From Allacma fusca (taxonomy: Eukaryota > Arthropoda > Collembola > Symphypleona > Sminthuridae), in the NCBI GenBank assembly GCA_947179485.1, contig OX359250.1:47527450-47591449 (forward strand): 64,000 nucleotides of DNA. The letters are read 5' to 3'. Below, piece by piece: positions 54,431 to 64,000 of this stretch; the stretch's first letter is position 1; each line of letters begins with the position of its first letter. The position numbers and the translations under genes were made by a program. The notes below the pieces were generated by a model, which worked only from the letters and a program-made list of their open reading frames with translations, was not told the origin of the DNA and did not search any database.

Positions 54431-54970
54431 TCAAATTTTCAAAGGCCAAGTATTGCTGAGAGAACAAATTGTTTTTTTAAAGCAAAGATAAACACTACAG
54501 ATGGGCTTTGCAGACTGATTGACCAGAGTTGTTTTTGACGATTTTCTCCATTTTTACTACTCCGTTGAAAGCGAAAATATTTTCCGTAACTTCGTTTATC
54601 ATACATATCAATCAAATAACAAATTCTTCTGTACAAATACTTCAAAACTGTTTTAGCATTCACGCCACACCAGATATTTTGCCTGGAAATGCTGCTTAGT
54701 ATGTTAGATAAATTTTGAATTTGTTGTTTGCGTGAGCGTATTGATGCGAACAACTTGTAGTTATGACGCCACGCTGAACTCAATTTATCCGCTTTTAGAT
54801 ATTATTGCTCGTTCCTCGTTCAAATTGTCTTTTGATATTTTAAACATGTTTAAACATTCATGTCACACTACGTATCGCGTCCTGAAAATCAGCAGCTTTG
54901 AAGCAAAATTTACTTTGGCGGAATAAAATAACAAAATTTGAAAATAATTTTCCTTCAACGCCACTGTATC

Positions 54971-57854
54971 CAGTGCTGCGATCGGGTCAAGTAATTTCAA
55001 AACTTGACCATGAACTTGACTTGACCACGAAACTTCAAGTAATTTTCAAGACACAACCTGAACTTGATAACTCGTTCGTGTAATTACTTGACTTGTCAAG
55101 TTCAAGTAATCAAGTAACTTTTGTAAGACCCAAACTTGATCAAGTAGCTAAATTTCCAAACTTGACTTGACCATGACTTGAACGCGACTTGAACTTGATA
55201 ATTCAAGTTAAGTAACACAAAAAATTAAACATGGCCACAATAGCTTGTCGAACTTCCTGCAGCAAATTATTTCCTTCAGACTGAAAACCAAAACGCATTC
55301 AGAAAACAATTTTACTGCTACTTTTTATTTAAATCCATTCGAGGACAACTTTGAGCGTATACTCAATACAGTGAAAGTTCGATATAAGGGACTATATAAT
55401 TTATAAAGGAATTTCCCTTATACAAAACGCCTAAAGCATTGTGTAAATTAAAGTTGGGATCAAACAAATGCATCCCTGATATCGATACATTCCTTGTAAG
55501 ATAAGCCCTTATAATGGACCAGTGTTGCGACCAAATCAAATATTTTCAAATTCGAAATTGCATTTGAATCCGGTTTTCAAATGCAATTTATTCACGCCTC
55601 TTAAATTGATATGAATTTGAAAAACCAAATCAATTGAGTAAATAACCGGTTTGACCAAACCAAATGCAGTGTTTCATTTGAATCCGAATTTTATTTGCAT
55701 TTCAAATCAACAAATTATCCGAAATTGAATTTGATTTGAAATTCGATTTGAACTTGGTTTTTCGAGTTTCAGCTTGCCCAAACAGACGAATATGGTTAAG
55801 TATAAGTCAGCCCAACAATTCTACTCACTAAACTCACCTAGAATTTTGCTAACAACTGCGTAAAGCCTTTTTACAAGTTTAAGTAGTAACAGCATGCATT
55901 GCCATCCTTTTCTCTGCCAATAAGTCGGTTCCTGTTGCGAATAAGCACTCCACATGCACACCAGTTGTTGAACCTCCTAAGCAAATCTAAATATTTTTGA
56001 CACATTATGGAATGAGTGTTTATTGCGATAAAACAAGTTAAAAGCTGCCAAAATAGTAGTTTAACTTATTTATTGTGTATTAACTCTAATTTAAATTATA
56101 ACCTTCCGCCACCAAAACACCCCAATTTTCAGAGATGAGGAAGCGGCACTGGACGAAGCTAAATAAGTTTCCAGTTCATTCATTGAATCAAGATTAGGCC
56201 GGTCCGGTCCATTTGACTTTTATACAGAACATCTTGTTCAGGTTCAACATTAGTAGGCATTTTTTCGGGGATGTCCACTATGTTTTAATAGTTCTAAATT
56301 ACCATGTATAAAGCATGAATTAAAAAAGTAAAGCACAAAAAAGCACTTAATTAAATTAAGTGTGCCAACAAATTACTGGTGGTGCACTTGGGATCTTTAA
56401 AAAATTCTACCGTGAAAATAATACTAATCAACTACTTGTATTTTGAATACATACTCATTTTTTGCGGAAATTCGGACCGGCCTTGCGTTCAAGAACTAAG
56501 TAAAAATATGTTGATTGTTTAACATATTGCTTGTACACTAGTAAGTAATTACTTGCGTATGTTAGCTTAATGTTTGATTTTGAAATGCCTGTGGGCGATG
56601 GATGTGTATTTTGAGCATGAATTACTTGAGTTTCGTCAACTGCTGGATCTTGAGTATCTTCCTGTTCAATTTGAATTTTATTTTATAATAATTTTGGCAC
56701 CTGTTACGATATACTACAAAGGTGGCATTAGAAATCAAGTGAAATCGTGATCGCAACGTTAATCGTAAGAAACACGTGGCAAGTAATTGTTAGTAATTGC
56801 AAGTAATGCAATGCTTATAATCCACAAATCGATCGTTCAATAGTCCAGAAGATTTCAATGTTTTAGACTTTATGCGACACAATTAAAAACCAAGTTCAAA
56901 ACCAATTTCAAATTCAAATTTTGCATTAAGTCAATTTGGATTCGAAATTAATTTGGTTTTCAAATGATAAAATCATATTTGATTTGAAGTTCATCCGTAT
57001 TTCAAAACCAATTTCAAATTACAAACACAACCGAATTTGATTTGATAAACCAATTTATTAGAAAATGTAGATATATTTGTATTTGGTTTGATTCGCATTT
57101 GAAATTGAATTTTCAAATATTATTTGCATTTGGTTGCAACACTGTAATGGACTTTCACTGTATATCTGACGAGTTTTACATGGTGTCAAGTTTTATTTAA
57201 TGTTTATATATGTATGTATACATAAACCTATTTGAGCGTTATCAGTACTCTTAATTTAAAATTTAATAAACTAGTATTTATGTACTTATATATTAAACGT
57301 TTTTTGTAAAGAGCCATCCAAGCTCAATTTACATTGGAATTCATTTACACAAGTTGAAAGTAATAATTTTAAGCAAGAATATACATTATCAAGATAATTC
57401 TTTTATTTCATGGAGTCCGCTTCAACAACTAACAATGCTCAACGTCTGGTAAACAAGACCTTTATAAAACGGACTCTGATTTTGAATTTTGTCCTTTGAT
57501 TTATGGCATGTGCAAACAATACACCCTGGACACGACATGAAATTGGGTTGTGATTTTGAAATTCCTTCCGTCCTTTATGGCATACGCAATCTAAAGTTAC
57601 TTGAACTTGACCATGAAATCTCAAGTTCATGGTCAAGTTTTTTCTTTCCATTACTTGACCCTGAACTTGACTTGAGATTCAATTAAATTTCTCTTACTTG
57701 TACTTGAACCTGACTTGCCTTAGAATGTTATGGTCAAGACGAGTACGTACATGAACTTGACCCGAAAGATTCAAGTAAAAAAATTGGCCTACTTGAACTT
57801 GACCCGAACTTGACTTGAAAACTCAAGTATTACTTGAACTTGTCCGCAGCACTG
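54971..57854. mobile_element. hAT-like element with TTGACCATGAACTTGA arrays
   Basis: Ends CAGTGCTGCGATCGGGTCAAG and ACTTGTCCGCAGCACTG; exact 8-bp duplications ACTGTATC (54963-54970, 57855-57862). Subterminal arrays of CAAGTTCAAGTAA / TTGACCATGAACTTGA. Interrupted by the element at 55520-57144. The empty site is visible in the paralogous copy near 53930. No transposase. Confidence 0.92.
55520..57144. mobile_element. hAT-like element with TTTGAAATTCGAAT arrays, nested
   Basis: Ends CAGTGTTGCGACCAAATC and TTTGGTTGCAACACTG; exact 8-bp duplications TAATGGAC (55512-55519, 57145-57152). Subterminal words are TTCAAATTCGAAATTG and CAAATTTGATTTGA. On the minus strand the core has an open stretch near 56465-56700 (IQIEQEDTQDPAVDETQ) with no start and no recognised domain, possibly relic coding. 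Confidence 0.9.
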
Positions 57855-57862
57855 ACTGTATC

Positions 57863-58719
57863 TATTCATTAGGATACTCCTTAATGACGACTAATCAGAT
57901 TGTTTTAATTCTTCATACAAAGAAAAAATATTTCCTGCAACTTCTTTTATCACACATAACAACACAAAAATCCTGAACTGCAGTCGATGAATCGATAGCA
58001 ATTAAAGTGAAGAGCTCGTGTCAAGCTAGTGTAAGATTAGTTGATAGTCAATGCATTGATTAACTGGTTGTGTCCGGGGATCTGTTTATTGCATGTATGA
58101 AATAAGTTTATAAATATAACAAAGCTCAGTATATTTATACGTCATTTCATGAGGCGGGTGGATTTCTAGGAAAAAGAGATAATTAAAACTTAAACAAAAA
58201 GTTGTGAAAATTATTTTTCACGGCCGCACTGGAAATCGAAATCAATTGTGAAGTCAAATTGGAATGTTTCTCCAGTGTTTTTTTTGGAAATTTCATGAAA
58301 TTTGAACTTCCGGGAGGGGAACGAATTTTCCACGACCTCAGTGACCATAGAATTCATTTCCGTCGTTAAATCAGAGTTCAGTTTGATTTTTTTTTCGAAA
58401 TATCCTGAAATTTAGGAAATTGGAAAACTGAAGGCGGGTGACAATATTCCAAGACCCAAGAGGTTGGTTGGCGTTAGTTCTGTCGTTGTAACTCATCCCT
58501 TGAGAAAGCCTTAGCTGTCACAACAAAAAATTGAAAACAAAACGCAGTTAAACCAACTCCCAAATGATTTCCTATTACTTGAAGTAACGAAATGAATGTT
58601 CAACAGATGTTTTAATACTTTTCAAAATTTCGTGACATTTAGAAAATGCAAAACAAAAGGCAGTTAAATCTACAGCAGGATTTCGCATTACTGAAAGTAC
58701 CGAAATCAATGTTATATGT
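57863..58719. other. Background, no gene seen
   Basis: Begins with the continuation of the tandem duplication (to about 57960). The rest is AT-rich without features. Confidence 0.4.
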
Positions 58720-59490
58720 ATATATTTCATATATAAATTCATTTAAAATATATTTGAGCTCACAGTGTAGAAAAGTGTCAAGCAAAGTTGATGGTTTATT
58801 TAAATATTAATTAAAAAATTATTTTAGACACAGTTTTGAGGCCAATTTGTAATTAATTTGTAACATTTAATGGATTTTAGAATCTAATGCATGAAATATG
58901 GACGTGACAAAAAATTGTAAAAAAATGCAGCGGCAAGAGCAAATGCGAGAAAGGCCCAGAATGACTGAATTTCTGAACTTAAATTTTTCATGGACTGTCC
59001 GGCGCTCACAGATTTTTCCAGGAAGCTTACATATTTTCAACAAATTTAATGGGGATTCATTTGAGTCTAGCCCCATCTACCTATGTTAACAAATTCGTCA
59101 TTAAAACCTGCAAATTCAAGGGCAAATTTTTGAACAGCCATAAAAAGATTTTTTCTTAAAATCAATCTCACTTCAATATATTTTTATGGATTTACAGCTT
59201 TCACGCCACATTAAATAATTTTACCTGCGTCGGAATGTTAGTTAGTTAAAGTTTGGTTATCTACTTTTCGTCGCAGTGTAAATACGTTTGTGAAACGAAC
59301 AAAAACAAACTTTGTGAATCAACATAAAAAGATAATAAAATATAATAACTATAAACCCATGCTAGGCAAATGTTACATCTAACATGCGCTATAATTGTAT
59401 TTTTCACTATTATTTTTAAACTATTTTGAAAACACGTGTAGTTTAACGTTACTGGCTTTTGATTTAGGTTTGAGGTACGTGACTTACCCA
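58720..59490. repeat. Copy 2 of a diverged duplication (partner 51480-52250)
   Basis: See 51480-52250. The ACGCC landmark here is TTTCACGCCACATTAAATAA. Confidence 0.75.
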
Positions 59491-59950
59491 CATTAAAATA
59501 AATTGTGAGCCAAGATTCATTTTTCAAGAGACATTTTTAATTTTTCATAAAAGAGAACCTAACATTTTGTATATGGCTTTATTTAAAATATTCTATCCAC
59601 AGCACTTAGCTTTCTAAAATTGTCTAAAAATCTTCTGATCCACAATTGAAAATTTAGTATCCCTTTGGGGTGAAGTGAACAATCCAACAAAGTTTTGGAG
59701 AACAATCAATTTATGACAGATTCACAAAAACATCTACCAAATCAATATGACATTTTTTAAAATCCGTGGCGAACTGGAGAGCAATTTTAAATCATAACAC
59801 AAAATTGTTGAATTTCCATGCTACAAAAAGTATTTTTCCAACTGCACATACATGGAAAACCTGCAGATTTTTTGGAATACCTTTCTCCGAAAAAGGTTAT
59901 TATAATTTTTTAAGCCTAAAGGGATTGTAGCTACTACAGCGTTCTGGAAC

Positions 59951-60110
59951 CAGTGCTCGGCACGGGTAGGAAAAATCCGTACCAGTATCCGTATCCGTAC
60001 CCGAAATGAGGGTATTGCAATATCTGGTATCTATACCAGTACCCTTACCCGAGTATCTGGGTACACATTTTTCGTACCCGCACCCGAAATGTAATCTCCA
60101 AATCTGTTTT
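59951..60110. mobile_element. Solo left end of the GGGTAC hAT-like family
   Basis: CAGTGCTCGGCACGGGTA followed by the same word order as the inverse of 49535-49694 (GGTATCTATACC, GAGTATCTGGGTACA, CCGAAATGTAATCTC). The similarity stops at about 60110 and no right end follows, so it is truncated. About 80-90 percent similar by eye. Confidence 0.82.
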
Positions 60111-61544
60111 TTCGACCTAAATTTGAATTACAAATTATTTATTATTTATTTACAGTTTTTGGTCATGTCCATATTTCTTACCTTAGAGTCATAATTATAA
60201 ATAATAGCAGCATAGAAAATCCATTCTATGTTTTCCAAATTAAGTTCGAAATTGTGGCTAAATATAGTTTCCAATTTTGTTCAAATTCCAAAAACCTTAG
60301 GAAACAAATTTCCCACACTTAAAAATGTTTCCTTGAATTTCGCGAATTTCAGCAGTCCCCACAGTTGGGTTTTCTAAACATGCTCTGACGCTTTTTGATT
60401 AAAATTCGGAAGTCTTTTCCAGGGTGCTATATGGCAGATATTTACCTAGTAAATTGAGCCTTAATCATATTAAACAAGCATGAGACAAATATTTAGTCCC
60501 AGGTGTCAAATTGAGCATCTGCGCAATATCTGACTTTGTTTCGTTAGCGGCCACAAAAACTGGCTCTTGAAACAAACTCTACTAGAAAAGAATTTCCAGG
60601 TAAATTGGGATATCAAATATTTTGTGTGTTACTCCTTCATATGGTCTAATTGGGGTAAATTATTATTCAGGGGCGCAGGGATAAGACCTGAAATTATTTC
60701 TACATCCAAGGATGTTAAAATATTTATGGAAAAATATCCCAGCTGATGACACAATTATAATTCATAATAATTTACCAAATGAATAATTTTCAATTTCATT
60801 TGTTCAAAATCCAGTTGGAAGTCACACCAAATTTGAAGTTGTTTAATGGCCAATTTTATAACAGTATACTCAACCCAGCTAGCACAAGGGTTCTTACTGA
60901 TATCAGGAATTCTTCGCATTTCGTAGAATTTCCGAATATTCTGAATGCATTAAAACTGATGTCAAAAAGATTTCGTATTCCATTCACAAAGATGAAACAT
61001 TTCCGAATGATGTCGGAAATTTTTCAGTAGAATGAACCACTTCTCATATCACTCATCGCTAACATGCAAAATGTAGAGTTAGAGATATGGCTCCGAAATA
61101 TCTCGTAAATACAACAGTGACGCATGAGCAATGCAAATTGTTAATTCCGTTGGAAATAACTCTACGCGCCAACATAGCAATTCAACTTCAGTGATTAGGG
61201 AGTTAGCGCACCCTTTAGGTGAGAGAAACTTATAAAAATTATACAGCGATAGTGACGTCACTTTTCGCTACGCACGTGATCATGACATCACTTTCCATAA
61301 CTTATGGAACGTATCGTTGGCTAAATTACAATAAGTACCATTTTCAAAAAAGCTTATGTTATTATTAATGTAGTAGTTAATGGTTCGTAATGAGGAGGAT
61401 GTAATGAAGAGCCGATTATGGAAATTAAAGGGAATATTGATGGTAATGAGAGTGAGAGCCGAGATGATGGGGAAAATGTAGACGGTAGAGAGGCACTTGC
61501 TTTGGAGTGAGGGATTTCGGGAGTATGGTCTCAAGATACGAAAA
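60111..61544. other. Background with one weak coding-like ORF
   Basis: No supportable gene. The minus-strand frame 61280-61534 has a less AT-rich first half and a hydrophobic segment (VYIFPIISALTLITINIPF) that could be one membrane helix of an exon, but it has no ATG start (it opens at TTG) and no convincing splice sites. Confidence 0.3.
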
Positions 61545-61891
61545 ATAAGTCATGTATGTACTTATATGTAGATACTCACAGGATATACTTTATTTCACTA
61601 TAGTGCGTGAATGGATACACTTAGTTGGTCTCACACGCGTTCCCTTGCTCTGCTTAGCTCAAGATCTGACGTTGCTCTCCTCTCTCGTACCTACGGAGGC
61701 ACGGAGTTTTATACGGAGGTGAGCACAAATGTGCCCACCTCCAGTATTTTCTTTAGAATTCATTTTAACCAATAATAGTAAGTTATTGCAGGTACCTAGT
61801 GTATTTTTCATGTTTTTACAACTGGGTAGTATAGGTATGTATGCTGATGTCATTATTACATGTATTACAAGTTACAAAACTGAATATTGAT
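61545..61891 (-). repeat. LTR-like segment, possibly a solo LTR
   Basis: On the minus strand it begins TGTTAATCAATATTC, has a TATA-like CCGTATAAAACTCC, then GAAATAAAGT as a polyadenylation-like signal about 115 nt later, and an end near ACATACA: the order U3-R-U5. No partner LTR, primer site or target duplication was found, so this stays tentative. Confidence 0.3.
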
Positions 61892-62628
61892 TAACATTCT
61901 ACGGCGACGAGGAAACAATGTCCCCATTGTTTAAAAGGGTAGGAGTTGTAAATAGTCGAACTTTGTCATGGAATTTTTTTGTTGTTGTTGTTATTTTAGG
62001 CCGCTTCTATTTTGAAGTGGGACGACGTAGTTTCTTTTTCCTTGCGTCTTCGTTGCTTGTAGTCTTTCTGTTTGAGTCTGAACACGAAAATCATTCTCCG
62101 CAATATTTTTCTTTAAAGTATTATCATTCTAACGTATAATATTCATATTAAAATGTATAATTTCATTAGAACATTATTAGTTGTAAACAGTAGTAGTACA
62201 AATAGTCAGGATATACTTCCTGGAGTGGCAGAAAATTCTGTCCTCAGAATTATTAAGATAGAATTGAGGAAACTTTGGAGAGGGAATACGCAAGATGGAG
62301 ACCTTATATACGGTGAGTAACAATTTTGTATTGGGTTAGTGAGATTGAAATTGAAAAATAGCGTATAATATGAACTTGAAAGTGTGTGTATAATAGATTT
62401 TACAGAAATTTTGTGTGTGTACAGGGTGTCCAATGGGAAGTGACGAAATGTAGTGATCAATTACAATTTCTGGAAATGAAGGAAAAAGGTGTTGGGAGCT
62501 GCAGCTCATAGTAAGTATGTGTAAATTTAAGAGAAAAAATTCCTATGTATGTAATATAAGAGTGGGAATTATGGATAATATGTGGAAGTGTCTGTGAAGC
62601 TAGGAAAAAAGGTTAGTCATGAAATATA

Positions 62629-62662
<34 letters not shown>

Positions 62663-63058
62663 TATTTTCTTGATTGTAGATGACGTGCAAATGTCATGGC
62701 GTCCCATGTGTGCTTGCAGTTGGAGCTGTCATCATAGAGGGTGCTGACCTGAACATCCGTGAATGTGGGTCATGTTGTGAAGTCGGCTATAGTCAATGGA
62801 AATTTGTTCTGGAACTCAGAATAAATACATATTAGTAAATCTGTCAGCAATATAATGTTGGTGTATAATTTTATTGTTATTGCAGGTGGGGTCCGTGTCG
62901 CAGAACTAGTCAAGATATCAGAGCAAGATATTTAACTAAGATAGTTATTGTATAGGGTGCATGATACAATTTTCCGGAAAAGCATGATGATGTGTAGACT
63001 TGAATTTGCTTGCATGTCGTGATTATCTTTGCGTATTAACAAACGTGTGTAAATCATA
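61892..63058. other. Unannotated region with splice-like signals
   Basis: No continuous coding frame. Several plausible splice signals on the plus strand (GGTGAGT at 62311, TTGTAG at about 62676, ATTGCAG at about 62880) delimit short GC-richer blocks. The blocks cannot be joined in a common open frame, so at most a non-coding transcript or a decayed gene. Confidence 0.3.
62632..62661. repeat. Poly-T tract, about 30 nt
   Basis: Uninterrupted run of T. Could be the poly-A tail of a minus-strand retroposed insertion or a slippage-prone homopolymer. Confidence 0.9.
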
Positions 63059-63533
63059 TGGTTAGTTGAAGATCACGTCTTCGGATGGGATGTTTGACAC
63101 GGTGTAATATAATAAAATCATAAGTTTGTTGAAGATCATGTCTTTGGATGAGATGTTTGACATTGCATAGGTTAAGGTTCATATGGTTGTTGAGGATCCA
63201 GTTTTCGGACAGGATGCTTGACGTTGATAATTATAAGGTGCATAAGGTAGTTGAGGATCCAGTCTTTGGACAGGATGCTTGACATTGGTAGTTATAAGAT
63301 GCATAAGGTAGTTGAGGATCCAGTCTTCGGACAGGATGCTTGACAGTGGTAGTTATAAGATGCATAAGGTAGTTGAGGATCCAGTCTTTGGACAGGATGC
63401 TTGACATTGGTAGTTATAAGATGCATAAGGTAGTTGAGGATCCAGTCTTCGGACAGGATGCTTGACAGTGGTAGTTATAAGATGCATAAGGTAGTTGAGG
63501 ATCCAGTCTTCGGACAGGATGCTTGACGTTGCG
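63059..63533. repeat. 61-bp tandem array with two-unit alternation
   Basis: About eight units of a 61-bp repeat (core GTTGAGGATCCAGTCTTTGG, ACAGGATGCTTGACATTGG). The first two or three units are diverged and the last five nearly identical. Units alternate between TCTTTGG..GACATTGG and TCTTCGG..GACAGTGG, so the amplified unit was probably the 122-bp pair. Confidence 0.88.
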
Positions 63534-64000
63534 GGATGAGTGAGCTTGTCGTACAGGGGTCACGCCAAATTTTTTCTAGAATTAACACTTTGAAAATTTG
63601 GAGGGTAGGAGAGGTCAGTGACCCTATAGTAGCATTATGTAGTGTTTTGAAGTTGTGATTTGTAAACGACTCGAAATAGGAGTTAGGGTTGTGGTGTGTT
63701 GAATTAAATTGCAATTGAAGTGTTTGTTCATTGAAATTGTTGATCATATAGGATGTATTTTAAATGAAGCAGAAGGCTATATTATAGTGGATAACTATGG
63801 TTAGTGGTAGGTTTAACCACTGTGAAGTTAAATAAATTGTCCAATGCGTGGATATGAGTTCTTGTGCTACGCCTAAAATCCGAATCTTGACGGGAATAAA
63901 AATCTGTGGGTAATATGTGTTGAGATTCTTGTTCCAATAATTGTTGCTGGGTTCTCCTAACACGTTTATTAGGAAGTGTTATAGAGGAGGAGCGAGGAAT
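63534..64000. other. Window end, no gene seen
   Basis: Less AT-rich than the background, but no supportable ORF or repeat in the part visible. Confidence 0.35.

Noticed and set aside
62677-62833. MTCKCHGV followed by many cysteines after a splice-like AG: Wnt or cystine-knot exon
   Set aside because: Only CKCHG matches a Wnt signature; the following SGSC...CW block is absent and the neighbouring blocks cannot be joined in one open frame.
1-64000. tRNA, rRNA or snRNA genes
   Set aside because: No cloverleaf with B-box and no conserved rRNA blocks recognised by eye; the only tRNA-like string is the 13-nt primer-binding site.

Overview
The window looks like TE-saturated, AT-rich, gene-poor DNA from an animal, most probably an arthropod. 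I could not identify the species. The evidence is a full-length Gypsy-type LTR retrotransposon, a Penelope-like element with a GIY-YIG endonuclease, many hAT-like non-autonomous DNA transposons, and a single metazoan histone H2B copy with a TATA/CCAAT promoter. I see no bacterial or plasmid features. H2B is the only recognisable host gene, and it carries two compensating frameshifts.

Layout. 1-7.9 kb: diverged repetitive background with two hAT-like elements (1014-2289, 3409-4342). 7893-18971: a young Gypsy-type element on the minus strand (3' LTR left, 5' LTR right, 4-bp target duplication GGAT). It encodes Gag, a Pol frame entered through a -1 frameshift signal, and two overlapping extra ORFs in the env position; the second encodes a C2H2 finger, a KH-like domain and two CCHC knuckles. 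19-33 kb: background with a TA-flanked element (23821-24831), a short TAA-flanked MITE (25114-25336) and hAT-like elements (25754-26675, 28824-29317). 33.2-37.8 kb: a foldback structure with palindrome-rich inverted arms enclosing the H2B copy and two nested hAT-like elements. 37.8-54.9 kb: background, fragments of low-complexity elements, further hAT-like elements (44455-45368, 47159-47832, 48381-49694), a 5'-truncated Penelope-like element (50240-51275) and a second copy of the short MITE. 54971-57854: a hAT-like element containing another one (55520-57144). 58-64 kb: background, a solo hAT end, an LTR-like segment and a 61-bp tandem array.

Two systems stand out. The first is the Gypsy-type element: a TTTAAAC slippery site with a long hairpin, a heptamer (CCTAAGG in the sense strand) repeated at least 13 times in one orientation, and an element-encoded protein with three kinds of nucleic-acid-binding module. 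The second is a set of at least eleven hAT-like elements. Nearly all start with CAG or TAG and have 8-bp target duplications (most of them exact). Each has subterminal arrays built from short words (e.g. GGGTAC, GGGAAC, TTGACCATGAAC, GAGTGCGAGTGC, TTTGTAC); some words are shared by elements whose terminal repeats differ. Most open frames within those arrays are artefacts of the simple repeats.
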